DNA of 64,000 nucleotides, taken from the NCBI RefSeq assembly GCF_910592395.1, contig NC_088309.1, forward strand, positions 22,322,599 through 22,386,598, written 5' to 3'. This document shows positions 43,101 to 58,100 of the stretch, piece after piece (position 1 is the stretch's first letter; each line of letters opens with the position of its first letter). The notes below the pieces were generated by a model. That model had not been told where the DNA came from and searched no databases. It worked only from the letters and a program-made list of their open reading frames with translations. The position numbers and the translations under genes are program-made. This stretch comes from Lineus longissimus. Its lineage: Eukaryota; Nemertea; Pilidiophora; Heteronemertea; Lineidae.

Positions 43101-46100
43101 AGAATTGTTAGCATTCAGCCTGTCTCTGTCAATATCTTGTCCAATACTGCTCATGTCATCATCTATATCTAACCTTAATTCCAATTCAGCTGAAACCTCT
43201 GATGACAGGGAACTATCATCAAGATCATATCTGAAATCATTTGTTGGATTGTTGTCCCACTCCCTAGGCTTACTTTCAACTGATGGTGGTTTCTTAAACT
43301 GACTCGCTTTTTCAGCAACATCTCTCCAGTTACGTCTCGCAGGCATGGAATGCGGCTGTGAGAGCCTGCTTGAGGAAACAGTGTGAAGATCTTTGTTCTT
43401 AGGATCCTCTGTCAGGGTCATCCAAAATTTCATTGCTTCCTTTGGACTTTTAGCACCTCCTCTCTGGCTTGGGATCCATGCTTCTCTTTCACAACCTATT
43501 CCAGATTCAGATTTTGGTCTTGGCCTCCTAAATTCTTGTCTTGGGCCAGTCAATTCAGACCTTATTGTCTTTTCTGGTGTCTCATTGCTATAACCTCTCC
43601 TCATCAACTCATTTCGTCGGTATGTCGCCGGAGAAGGTGGCCCAGCTCTATTAGCTGGGTTCAATGCCTCTCTTACATTCTCCCTTGGTTCCCTGAAGAG
43701 CAAAGGGGCTTCAACTTGTTTGAAATTTGCAGGAACCATCTCTTCCTTTTTCTTATCCGCTGCATTACATTTCTTAAACCGCCTATTCTTACTCTTAGTT
43801 CTAGCAGGAGGTACAGGGCACTCTTCATCCTTAATAGTGGCTACTTTCTTCAAGGCAGCATTTCTCACTTCCTTCTTCCCTTCATCACCATCTTCTCCAA
43901 TCCCATTTTCTTCTTGTCCAAAAAATTTCGATTCTCCCTGCAGACTACCAGGAGTTCTTGGAATATCATCCCATTTCTTCTGTTTTCCTTTAGTGTTTGA
44001 ACCTTCATTTGAACTAGAATTTCTTCTTGGCAAAGGCACAGGTTTCACCTCATCAGCAGAGTTCCACTTTGTAAGTTTCGGAGGGAGCTCAGGCTTGGTA
44101 AGATTATCCACCGAGGGCCACTTGCTTGCCTTGGCTTTGAATGATATAGGAGGGGCACTCTCAGTTAGCCTACTCTGATCAAGTTCAATTCTTTCCTCAA
44201 TCACCTCACTTGGCGACACACTTTCATCACTATTCCCTGTTGATGCATCTTCCAAATCCCTATAACCTGAGGTAGGACTTTGCTCATGCCTTTTTACGAA
44301 GAGTCGTCTCACAGGTTCCTTTTCAAGACTATTATTGTGTGCAAGACCTGATGGGGACCTCGCATCTGACACAGCAGACTGTCGCATTAACTTCGGGGAG
44401 CTCCCAACGCTAAGTGATTTACTATATGTCCCATGCATAGGTTCTTCATGTTTCGCTGGGGAACTTCCTCTGCTAAGTTGTCTGTTACATACTGATTGAT
44501 CTGACGAGCTGAAGTTCCAGCCAAACTCAGGAGAACCAGCATGTTTGCATCCAACTAATTCTACTGAACTTGAAGTAGAACTGTTTAAGCTGTAGAACTG
44601 TCCAAGAGGTGACTTTGGTGAGCCTGGAGTACTGGATGGAGAATTATCCCTGCTCAGCTGCCTCTCATACACTCTTGAGTCAGAGGGGTTGAACTTTCTC
44701 CCAAGATTTGGAGACTTATTTCCACTTGGAGTTCTATCCAGCACCTTCTCTTTCAAATCAAGTTGAAGTGGTCTTCTCTGCATCTTCGGGGTCACAGCAG
44801 GGGAACCCTCTCTGCTTATCTGCTTGTCATTCACAGAAGAGTCAAAGGGGTGGAGAGATCTTCTGTTAGTCGTTGGGGTAACAGCAGGGGAACTACCTCT
44901 GCTCAGCTGTCTGTCATGCACGGAGGAATCGGAAGGGTCAAACTTCCTTCCTGGTCTAGGAGATTTGGGACTAAGCAACATTGTCTCATCAAATGACTTG
45001 GCTCCGAACTTCTCTCTCCCTCTTTCAGGTGGAGGGCTGTCAAAGCTAAAAGACTTCTTTTCAACAGGCGACTTCCATCGCCTGATGGCAGGACTTTTTC
45101 GTCCAGGAGATCGATCACCAGGGGTGCCTGGAGTTGTTGGTGATTCACAACTATCTTGAGGATCCAGTCCTAGGTGCAGACTGGAAGGACGCTGTGCTCG
45201 TTGAGAAGCGGGTTCATCATTATCCAGAGACCTGCTTGGTCTGTCATTCCACGTTGGGCTGCCTGGAGGTAAACTCTTACAAGGCGAACCATCTCTGCTT
45301 CCTGACCTTGACAGAGGTTTAGCATTTGGATCAAGATTGATGCGTAGTTTCTCACCAGGCCTAATGACAGGACTTCCAGGAGGTGTGGCCTTGCTCAGAT
45401 CAAAGTTCCTCCTTGCACTTGCTGGCGAACTGTCTTGATCCCCTTCACTGAACTGCCTCCTATATCTTGCTGGGGAGGCTGGAGGTGTCGGGACATCAAC
45501 ACTCTTTGCCTTCGAATCCTGCAGGTTATTTCTGGACTTCTGCATAAGTGGACTGTCAGGCGTGTTTGAACACTCAGAGTTCAACCTTCTTTGCATTGGA
45601 GTCTTCTCTGATTCGTTTGGACAGCAAAACCAGGCATGCTTTGAAAGAGGAGTTCCTGGGCAACTAGAAACTTTCATCTCATGAAGATATCCAGGATGTT
45701 TACTCTGATACACTGGGAAGCTCATGGGGACCAGTGGGCTCCGAGGAACAGTCGGACTGCCCAAAGGCGATTTATTTCTCCTCTGATTGGTATTAACTAT
45801 GTTCGCATCTGGTTTGATATTTTGGGACCTCTTTCCTTTACCCTGATTCTCCATTCCACTTTCAAGGCTCCTCGACCTGCAAAAGTCCTTACCCTCATTC
45901 CCTACCCTATGCCGGAATTCTTCATCAACACCATTCCACAAATTTTTCACAGGTCTACATAGCAAGTGTTTCCTACTTGCTTCAGATGTATCTTCTTCAA
46001 AGTCAATATTATTCAATGCTCCCTGCGACTTTGCTTTCTGCCTAACTGAGGTCAGATTCTCGTTTTCATCCAAGCCACTCCTTCTTTCAAAAGAAGGGTT

Positions 46101-49100
46101 ACTTCTTTGGCATCCGAGCCCCATTCTTGAAGACCTGGAAGACTCAGTGACATCACACATAGATTTTGTGGTGTTAGCCCCTGACTTACTGGGGTCATCA
46201 CTATAGGCTCTTTCTAATGTGCTGTATGTACATAATAAAACAACAGGTTTAAAACCAATATGAGTAGCAGGAATTGTAAATTCAACTTGCTACTCAAACT
46301 GCAATATGAATACAAATTAATGGGAAGAAGAAAGTATAAACCAGCATTTACAAATGACAATGCAAGTATATAGCTGGACTCTGGTATTCTAAATCTTGAG
46401 CCCTTGAACTCAATATAACACCAACTACAATCCCCTGTATTGAGAACTTGGTGTAAGGCCAACAGAAGCATCTTTAGCTGGATGCTTCCAAACTCAGAGC
46501 AACAATTCTAATGGGGCCCTAAGCTTGACCCATCATGGTATTACATAGCTTTTTACTTGGACCCTCATATTTTGATTTCAATAGTGATGCCTAAAGCTTG
46601 ACCCCTGGTATTCCAATCCACCACGACGACTCCCATTTCTCCAAGTCTCAATGGCAAGAATAAATTTGGTGAAAAAAGACCCCTCCTGACATACAAATTC
46701 AAAGGTTTGTCTACTTACTTTGGCTTCGGCTTTGCACCTCCTGGATTTGCTGTGTTATCCATCTGCTTGAAGGCGGCCATTGCACCTCGAGCTCCTTGTG
46801 GACGGGCTGCATAAGAAAGAGCAAAATGGTGAATAAATGCAGTGATACAGGAGTAAAAACAGATAAGATTCCTTTTGACGTATTAGGAATTGGAAACTGA
46901 CAAAGAAATAACTCACCATTCAAATCAAGATAGACAGATTATCACTCTTGTATTTGTTTTCATGCTAATTCCACCACCGTTTTGTGCCATGAGTGCGATG
47001 TGCAAGTATGAGCAATGGAGTAGTTGAAATTATGAGCTCAACAATTTGAACCTACATGTAGATTTGTGTGCAAATTGTGCTTTTGAGCAACAGAAAGTCA
47101 AGCATTCAGAAAGTAAGTATAGCATTCAACTGAGGATGATACCATTCCATTAAATAACAACACTTCTGAGGCATGAGAGATCAACGAGATGACAATAATT
47201 TACACTGTCCAATTTTTGCTTGAAATTTGCAAATTACACTTGACCATCAAACCAAAGAAAGGACAACACAAGTAAAACCCTTCACCTGTTTTCCAAAGGG
47301 GTTTTAACAATAACAGCATGCATTAAAGTTCTGGCATCTCATAATGTGTACAGCTTGCATTTTGCCCTTTCAATAGTAAAAGTGTCTCCCAAACACTTAG
47401 AAGACAGTATTGACTCAATATTCATAAATGGCACATGATGATAGTTACATATAAACCAGTCCAAAAATACAATTTATCTCTTTAACCAACTACCAACCTC
47501 AAAAACTTAAATAAACCAATCAAAAATCAAAAACCACCTACATACATGCTTCGACATCAGTCATTATAGTAAAGTTTTCAATACCTTTGTTATTTTTTAG
47601 ATAAACTGAGTAAGCTAGAAAAGGTATATCATAAGTTAGATATAAGCAAATCTGCATGAGCTTTACATACATGCACGTTAAACAGGAACACTTTTGAGGG
47701 AAGGAGTCATAAACACTTGTTTATTTAGCAATCTTTGCAAACCACACTTTTGTGGGACCAGTGCTTTGTGGCCAAATCGTAAGTCCAAAAAAACCAACTT
47801 GAACTATTGCTAAATGCAAAAATATATCAGCCCACCTAATTTTTGTAAAAATTTAATTCCTTTCTTAGTGATTACTGTAGCGTGTAGAGGACTCCACCCT
47901 GATACAGAGGCATTATTAGATTATCAAACACTACATCATTTTGGTAAGTAACATGCAGAGCAAAATAAGTAAGGCCATTGATTGCATTAAAATTGCAGTA
48001 TGCCAAAAAGAATATCATTCCATGAGAAACGTGTTCATCAAACAGGTCCTCTGCTAGGTATGTACCATACAACAATCGCTTCAGAGTGGCTCAAAAACAA
48101 CCTAGCTTCACATTTTTTCAAAACTAGTCAAAGTAAAAGCTTGAAAAACTGAAAAGCTATTATCATAATTATTTGAGACACCCTGTATACAATATTACAA
48201 ACAACAAATCACGACATGAACACATCGAAGACGTCACTCCGCATAATCATTTATTGTTGTGTATCACACAAAGCCTTTACACAGTCTTCATCCCCTTGAA
48301 CAACTGAATTAGTGTGTGTGGACACATCATAAAACTCTTATGTGGATATAGGCCTTTATATCATATTGAGGATGGTTGGTACACAAAGTTATGATGTTGA
48401 TGTTTAGGAGCTTGGAACAGACATGAGGACACAAGGAGTTTGGGAGGGAACATCACAGAAGGGTTTAACTCTAATACAAACATGGCTTTCTTGATCTATA
48501 TATAGAACATCTAAACTCCATCTCAAGTCAAGCTTAAGGCAAATGGTCAAGACAACAAAAGGATACATTCCATTACAGGGGGGCTCCAAAGAGGTAGGGT
48601 CACAGTTCGATTGACGCTGCTTTGGAGCCGGGACACCTGTAACTGTATACCTTTCCAAAACAAGCCGGCCTACGCTTAGCTTAAGATGGAGTATATACAA
48701 ATTGAAAGGATGAGCGCAAAAATATTTAGCAGGGACACACACAATACATGTATAAGTGGCAAACTGCAGTCTAATAAGTTTCAAATAAATTTATCAACAT
48801 ATCTGTATTTCGATAGACTTTGCCATATAATGGAGTCCTCTGGTGTTACCAATGAGAACTACTCAAAGAGCAATCTGCCACTTAGAAAACATATGTTACA
48901 AGCATGTCTCAATGTTTCCAATGGAGCTAGTCGAAATAAAGTTCCCTCTAGGTTATCTCACGAAACCATAATGATACAACAACATCAGCTATATACTTGT
49001 TCAGCTCAAGCATTTTTCTTACTTTGGAATGATTGTCGTCAAAAGGTCTTCCCAAGTATCCAGCTGCTCAAGTTATCTCTAAGAAAGGCTATTGACTTCA

Positions 49101-52100
49101 GCAAGTTATGAAACATCAGGGCTGGTCTTTCAAGATAGTAATTATACTATCTTTGACATTAAGTCTGCTCCGCCTTGATGTTAAAAACATATCTAATTGT
49201 TGAGTTAATGACTTGTTTTGAACAACAAGGCCTAGAGCTTGCTTCACCCACCTCGGAATTCCAAGTCTGCAGGAATTTACAAAGCTACAACCCATTGGAA
49301 ACACTGAGAGCACACCAGAAAGTTAGTAAAAAGACGATTCTACCTAAGCCCAAGCTAGCTATGGCACCAAGTGGTTTCTTTATACTGCGTGTACCTCCCC
49401 ATTGTGACGTTTTCTCGTCTCTCGTGATTACGCCATCTTTGCTGTTCCATGACTGCATCTTCACGGTGACCTGGCCGGATGTCTTGGGGGCATTTTTGCT
49501 CAATTTTTCTGCTATTACGTCAGCTGTGTCTATAGGGAACCAAGACAAGAAGCAGGCATTCTAAATTGCATGCACAGACAAGAACTGAAGAGCACTGCTA
49601 TGAGGAACATAAGGATCTCACAATGTCACAAGGAATCTACAGGGTACACTGACACGCTTATAAGAAGGTGGGGTTTTGTGATATTCATAATGCTAATACT
49701 AGAGTTTTGCCTTAATTGTCTGCTTATATTTACGGGAGCCTACTGCAGTGAAAACTTTCACAATTTTGGGGTTCCAAAACAATATCATAGTTTATACTCT
49801 TTGTTTGTATTATATCCACAGGTCTATGCTATGATATCATAAGCAGAACTAATCTAACTTCTACTTCAAAATTTGATTTCTCCTGCGACAGATTCATGTC
49901 AACCATTAATATCACTGCTCCAGTGGGCTCAAGAACATTTCTCTGAAAGCGTGGCATCAGTTGGTAGTGACCAAAGATCGGAACGGCAAGTAAAACTTGT
50001 GATACTGCACGAAAAGTCGGGAAAAACTGAATTTGGGAGATCCTGATGCTCCTACAGCATGCCGGTTAGCAGGAGGAGTGATCGTCCTGCCATCAGAAAG
50101 TGCAGCATGTTCTGCTTTGAAAGTAGGAAACTTTTGCTTTACATTTGCAATAGATACAACACCGGAATAACAGATCCAGGGGTCTGCACTACCCCATAAA
50201 CATACCGAATCAAAGATACAATATATTTATTGCTTTCTTCAAGACAGTGGTTAAACAGACTCACTGTTGCCATATCAGGAAGCCATTCTCTAATGCATAT
50301 TTGCATTATTGACCTTGCCTAGATTTCATGACAAACCTTTACATTTTACACTAATCAGGCCAGTGAGAGTTCCAGAAAAGTTTGTGGGGGTTTCAGCCTA
50401 GTTCTACTTGAAGAACAGCATTACTGAAACTCAGTTGAATGATATACATTGCATGAATCTTAACGTTGTGCTTTGGTGCAAAGAGAAAAAAGAAAGTAGC
50501 AGAGAGTAAGTATTGGTGCAGAAAGCGACACAGCAATTGCTTAAAGTACTTCAGGTCTAACGCTACTATTCACAAGTACTTTTTCTGGATGGCACTTTAA
50601 CAGAGAAAGCACGCGTATCTATTGCAATAAAACAATTGGTCCATCATACAATTGCCTCTAAATTAGAGGCACAGAAACCTCTAAATCATGATTGGCTGTT
50701 TATATAATGTGGAAGTTTCTAAAATGGCAGGATCAAAACTCCAGATATCAGTATCAAACAAGTTTAAAATCATCCCACAAGTTATTTGCATGTTTTTTTA
50801 GAATACCAAATTTCAGCAAAAACATGCTGCAATTTCTGATAAAAATGTCACAAAATATGTGTATTTACCATCAAAGTATCAATTTTATACCCAATGATAA
50901 CATTACAATCAGCAATCGGATAGAGTTTTCTAAGTCATTAACACATAATCAAACAATCTCAATTTGCCAATCATTTGTAACTTATCAAAAGTATCTCTCT
51001 GTATTAAGATGACATACTAACTTGTGGAATAGTTTATCTCTGGTTTTAATCACGCTGGCATGCATGCACCAAACTATCTACCAAAGACAGTTCAGAAGAT
51101 TTCATGATATTCAGAATAATAGCAGTAAGGTTTGTTTTTCCCAATGGCTTCAATGCGTTTGTATCCTGGGTATAAGACACGCATATATCCAAGCCTACAA
51201 GAGTTTGTAAAGGTATTTGCAGAAATGTGATAGGTAGGAATATCAGAGCTGAGGTATACTAGCAGAAGGTAAACAAGGTGGGTGCCCAAGAACTGTCAGT
51301 GCCATGAAAACATGGAGTGGTGATAAGTTAGTGGAGTACAGGGGCAGACCTGAGGACTGCTGAGCTCATCAAGTCACTAGCTTACGTCTGCAAAGTTGAT
51401 TACTGAAACATGAGATGCTGATATAACAGCCAATCTGCCCAGGGTCTTTGCCATGATCAAACACAAAATCAAGGTCTTAACATAAGACAGCTCATACAGA
51501 ATATATGAAATCTTCTAGCAAACTTGTCCACGGCAATAGTGCAGTAACACCTCTCCCTCAGGTTTCATTGAACTTAGTCTGTTTAGGTTTTCAAAATGCT
51601 GAATCAGTCATTCGATCTCGACAGAAACAGGCAAGATGAGGATAGAGGTGATGAATGACTTGTGTATTTCAGGTATGATGACAGGAATGATATTTGGGCC
51701 CATGAAGTAACAGAAGGTGTTTTGGTTTTTTGATCATGCAAGAAATGTGAAGTTGATATTTTTGGTTGGTATTAACGATCATTTTTGAAAGAGATAGGGC
51801 AAAGGAATTGGCTTTTTACGATTATAGTGCCTCAGCAATAAAGACTAGTGAGTCCATTTTGTGGGGTCATGCAGTGCTAATGAAATAGAATGTCATTTTG
51901 GTTTACATCTCATCGTCACATGTTCCATGTTCTTATTTTTTTTATTTTTTTTATTTTCCTGTCAAAAATAAGATGAATTTATGAACATATCAATCAGGTT
52001 GGGCAGCATGCTAAGAACTTGAGGACAACTCACCAGGTTTAGCACCATATACCGTACCACCCATGCCGGTCATTGAGGTCGTGGTTTTCTGGTTTCTTGT

Positions 52101-55100
52101 GACAACAGTGCTGCCATCTAGTCATGCGATACAATGAGGGGGAAATGTGGTTAGAATGATCTAGGAAATTTATGATATTGGTATCCATGCCAATTTTGTT
52201 TTTTATAACTGCATGCAATATGCTGGTTGAATTTTTTATTGATTATCGAATAAGTGAATGTTTTGATTCCTTTTCTGGATATGAAAAATTTGGCTGAATG
52301 ACGTCTGCTCCTCCTCGGTATTTCTTACTTCATAACCATCTATAGTTTGAACAAACTTCTAGATATTTCTGAGGTACCTGCATCCAAACATCCTGCATGT
52401 ACAATCCATAACTTCATGGAAATTCCTTTCGCCATGAGAAAGGTTTTCTGTACGCATCTTCAAAAGTGCCACAAGGTGTAAAATGTTTATAGACCACAAG
52501 GGCAACCAATGATGTTGACTTGCATGTCTGAAGGAGTAAGGTTTGTGTTCCAGGCTTACTGCAAATATCGCAATCAAAACCTCTACCAAATGGCAACCAG
52601 GGGCCGAAAAGGTGGTATAAACATACATTGTATATAAATTACATTCGTGCGTACTTTTAACAGCGTAACTGCAGATCATATAACTTCAAATTTTTCATAA
52701 TTTTATCTAACCTGTATTTTCTCATATTTCATCTGTAATCCTCTTTCTCAATGTGTAAATTTGACTTCTAACCATACCCTGATCAGCTTACTTGTTATTC
52801 AGCCAAATTTTCAATATCGTTTATAAAGAAAGAGAGAATATGATAATGAGTTTTTAAGAAATGTTGTAACTGGACTCACTAGACAGAAGACTAACAGGCA
52901 CATGTACCAACAGACCTACTTCGAGGACAGTGATAACTTTGTTAATTTTCAATTTGTATCGAGAAGGGTTGAAGTGCAGCATAGCTAAAAGTGTTATGAT
53001 GTGTTTCCAAATGCACTGGTGTGTTGATTGTGCGTTTCTACTAGTATGTGTAGGTTTCCCGCCTTTAAAGGAGGCCCATGACGTCAGAGGTTTTGGACCA
53101 CGTCATATAGTTATCAGAGGGTTAATCTAACTTTTTGTTGTACACCATTCTGAAAAGCTACTTGGCACCCCTGCAGTAGGCCTAGGCTAAAAGGTAATCA
53201 CACTGCACCGAAAAGGTGCATGTTGTAAATAGTAGGAAACCTTCATTTTATGTAATGATGGCCGAAATAATCTGTCTATCAATGTAAAGCTTCAATCATA
53301 ATGCAAAGCTACAGAATAAAGCAACAAAGGGTGAAATGAACAGGGCCTGTGGTAAACAATAGATAACTCAGCTAGGCCTACCTTATTTTCTTCAACTGGA
53401 TTTTTTACAAGGTTACCTGTTGATTTTGAGTGCATTCAAGTTGCAGGCTGCAGCAAAGTCAAATGCAGACTAGTCTACATCATTTTGTAACCTCAGAGCA
53501 GTTTCAAACCTTGTAACCTTGAGCAAACGAAACAGCCCATGTACAATCTAAATTTTTGAGGCAGCTGTGAATCTTACTGATGAAAATTAGTTGTCTTTAC
53601 AAGCATCTCAGATACATCATACTTGCAGATGAGATAGGAAACGCAAAGCTGTCCTATCATGCGACACATGTAGGGTCAAATGTTTCTCTAAAGAAAGGTT
53701 TAAAGGGAGGGGCATTTATAACATCTCACCATGTACCCATAATCCGATTTGAAAATGAAACAGCTATCCTGTTTGAAAAGTATTTCATATCAGATTCATA
53801 ACCTCTGAATTCATCAACACGATTCATATAAAATTGAATTTCAAATCGACACCTGGACAAAGCTTTCCTTGTACATAAGCCTATAAATCATTCATATTTC
53901 CATACACCGCTTGGTCATCCTGATTTATAATCACCTGGACCATGCTCCTTCGTTGTCGTTGTTACTGTTTTCGTCGAACCGTCCTGTGTCTCCAACGTCT
54001 CCGTTTTCGAGTGTGTCTCGCGTTTTGCCATCTCGCTTGTCGACTGAATCTTCTTCTGCTTAGCTTCCTCTGCGTCTTTCTGACGTAGTTGCTTCAAGCG
54101 CTCACTCTGACTGCTGTGCGTTGATGAGGACGGCCCAGCCTGCAACAAACAAAAGACTATTAGGATGCACAAAGTACAGAAAATGTTTCTTTTCTTCACA
54201 ACCTCTTGAATATTGCACTCATATCAAATGCATTGAGAACAGAAACAATTCATTTGATTAATCTGGCCTGAGGATGCCTTACATATATAGAATTTCAAGG
54301 TGCACTGTGTGTGCTTGGTGTAACCCAAAGCGGTTAAGTGTTTATAACAAAAATAATGCAGGATTGCTTAGAGGCTCATTAAAGAAGTGTAAGCAAGATT
54401 TTAGAATGCTCACTATTGATACCATGCACTTTAGGAGACAGGTGGTTTGAAAAGTAAGGTATTAAGCTCTGTGTTTGAAGGAAAAAAAGCCCAATCAAAT
54501 TTTTGAAAAATTAGAACCTTGTCCCCTTCCCCCACCCAACTCCTTGTTCCCTCACTTACCATGTCCCTGACATTCTCTGCTGTCCTCTGCTTGCTAGCCT
54601 CATTTACCATGGCCATGTCCCTGACCACATCCACATTGACACGAGGCTCATCCTTACGCACTGAGTTGGGATCATAAGCAATCTTCTGGTATTGTTCCAA
54701 ACGTCGCTGCTTGTCCTCCTCTGCCAGTTTTTGTCGCCGCTGAACATCTTGGCTATCTTTGTGCTTTCTTTGGGCATCAAGCTCCTCTGCAAGGCAAAAT
54801 GCAATACATTAAAATCTTTTTTGGACAACAATTTTATTAAAGATCTTTGCCATCATTCATGCTACCAACTGTATCTAGAGTTTGGTTACGTCAGACTCAG
54901 GGTCATGTTCACGATGGATTTCAGGTGCAAACATTTCATTTGACTGAGTCAGCCAGAATCATAGAAAGAAACACTGGATATCAGGCTTCAATAGAAACAC
55001 AAGATGAAATGGAGCCTGGATATCAAACGGATGGATGGCTATAGCTTCAAGACCAACCGGATTGAAAAATTACTCTGGAATAATAAGAATGGCATTTATC

Positions 55101-58100
55101 ATATTTTGCAATAGAACTCCAAACAAAATGAGACAAGAAGAGCAATCTTATCATGGCTCTGTCGCCTTTAAGACTGACACGGCTTGTGTCCTGAACATCA
55201 AGTCTGATGATTCTGTCACTTACGTTTCTGTTTATCTCTTATGTCCCTAATCCGTTGGCGGATTTTCTTCCTCTCATCAAAGTCCTGAGTATCAGTCAGC
55301 TAAAAGTGGATTAAGGATAATGCTCGTCATCAATTTCGATTGTCGAACCTTGGCAACGTACATCATCATCATTCAACCCTTAAAGATGAACCTTTTTTAT
55401 CTATTCTTTAAGCGTAGATTGGTTTTTAATGAATTAAACTCACAACACTTAATACAGTGAAGTACCCACCAGTTTTTGCAACTTGACCTCATCAGTGATC
55501 GTCTCATAGTCCACGGCACTCATGTTGCTGGTGAGGGTGGGTCGCGGTTCACCTGGGGACTTCTGTAACGAGAAGATGAGGTATGTTCAGTGAAAAATAT
55601 CACAGCTATCACTGAGAAGTTTGACTTGTTATTGGAGCAGCCAGATCTCTGAAGTCTTGAGAAAATTCCTGAAACTACAGACTGTGTCAGACCTTTTGCT
55701 GGACTACTAAGGCTGGCCAACGAAGTTTTCCAATTTTCCAGAAAGGATTGCAATGCTAATAAAATATTACTTTCTCTTTCCTGGAATAGAGGGAGAAATG
55801 GTTTACTAATCCAATCGATTACTTCTTATCATTTCCAGTGACTTGCTTTCTCATGAAACAGAGACAAATAACTGGAATCTAATCAAGTAAAGGAAATGGC
55901 CGTTTCGTTTGTCCATAATGGGCCAGTCTGTCATATACTCTGACACGCCTCAGCATTCGAGATCAATTGTGGAGATTAGATGGGGCCATTGGGGACTAAA
56001 TGTTATAGTCACAGAAAAAAAATGGAGCGATACATACATCTGATGTGTGGACATATTCAACAATATTCATGAGGATAAAAACGTCAGGGGTGAAAAACAG
56101 TTAGCAGGTTATGTTGAGATGTGATGCAAAGCATGACCAAAAGTGAGAAGTTTCTCAAAATATTTCAATTTCAGTCTTCTAATTGATTTCCATGGCAACA
56201 TGATCACATACGACTAGTTAACCAACCTCTTGACGTCATTATTCTGTTCCTTTTAAATTACATTTCACTGGCTTGAGAGGATGATTGGCGGTAGGAGAAT
56301 TCAATTAAAACATCTAATGGATTTGGAATCAAACTAATACATTATTGATTTTAGTCTGGATTGCTTTTAATTCAATTTCACCCCTTGAGGCTGACTGAAC
56401 ACTAGTTATGAGGTGGTTCATAGGTGAGGCTGAGGGGGGGGATCAGGCATACAAATGACACCCTTTGGTAAAATCGTTGTAAGTGCACCACCACCAAAGA
56501 GCAAATGCAGAGGGAAAAGCAATTATTTGCAGAACACACAAATTATCTGGTCCTCTCAAAGACAAACAGTATGTGCAACCCACTGGTGATTACAGTCTAT
56601 TGGTACTCTAGTGCTTTCGGAGAACTAAACTGGATTTATCCTTCTAAGAAACCAATTCCAAGGCTGTGATATATTCCAAGCCGGCGATATCCCAAGCTTT
56701 GCATTATTAACGGGTTGCACTGGTGAAAAGGCTGAAGATTTTGTGAGGCAGATACAGATCAAGCAGTTTCACAGAGATAATTGGCATCACAGTGTACACT
56801 GCTGCAGTTATTCGATCTATAAACCTGGATTTAGACCATCGGTGATTTTTGTCAATTGATTTAATTTGTTCTAAACTGATGATATTCAAGTAAAGCAACG
56901 AAACAGATGGTTGCCTTGTACATTAGGAATGCATCCTCAGTAAAAATGGGTGGAATTTTTTTCATTTACATTTGCTTTTTTCAACTAAGCAATCTGCTCA
57001 CAACAACAACCACTACCTTATCGGAAGCTAATACCTTCACAAGAAAAAGTTTTCATTAAATTTCCAGCCTGACTGATTGCAACACACCAGTTCACATTCT
57101 CAGCTAATGGCGGCTTGATTTATTACTGCTCTTGGCAGCCTAAGACGGGATAACTTGTAGATGCAGAATAACACAAAATAACAGCAACAGGTTTCTAAAG
57201 GCCTACGCTATTTATTCATAATTCCAAATTTTATTTGGGATTTTTAAATATCAAGTTGGCATGTCTAGTTACTCTACGGAGGAAATGTTTATTTCTATTT
57301 CCAATAAGCTGAGGGTATACCTTCCTGCTAAGCTTCTATTAGCAATTCAGGTCAGCCACGTTCAATGTATAATTCACTCACCAGAATATTTGATCATAGA
57401 TTATTTGTTTAAGGGACATGACCCAGCAAGTTGCACTCGCTTGTCGATTTATCAGTGTCCTGGGACAAGAAACGGAAAGAACGATAACAGGTTCTGGTGT
57501 GCGGTGGTGAAATTAATCATAATCTGCCAGCAACAAATAAAATAACCTATGTTTTATTTTTCTGATGGCATAAACATGAATTCTTCATGTCACATAGATG
57601 TTTTGTTATGAAACACTAAATCAGGGAAAAACCATCAGCTTTTGGCAAGAACTCCGCAACAACAACTCAGTTTTGCACGAAAGCCAAAAAAGACAGGTTA
57701 GGTAACCTGAAAGTGTGTGGTTGATAAATCATGCAAGAATACCTGACCAGGATTATTAGCACTGCACTCTTTGGAGGTCGAGAGTAAGGGAGAGTCAACA
57801 GAATACTGGTCTTGGTATTCAATGCCCAGCGCCACTGAGTTTTTTCATCATTGAAGGGACAGGAAAAGCAACCGAAGAAATTCCCGAGATTTAGGGTGAT
57901 GGACAGACACAACTGATAGTGTAAGGCAAGAATTTATCAGAGGCCTTGAAGGCGACTGCCTCAGATGCCTATGCCTGTTGATTTCAACTTGATAAACTGC
58001 CATGTGTTCCAATGATATCAATTCGTAAGAGTAGCAAGTAAGAACGTGACTGCTATCAAAATGGATTGATATAATACTACTGTAGAAAGGCTTCAACTAA

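Noticed and set aside
43383-44178. Long plus-strand open frames (up to 205 codons) opposite the giant smoothelin exon
   Set aside because: Antisense shadows of a Ser/Pro-rich exon; composition rich in Phe, Leu and Ser as expected from the complement.
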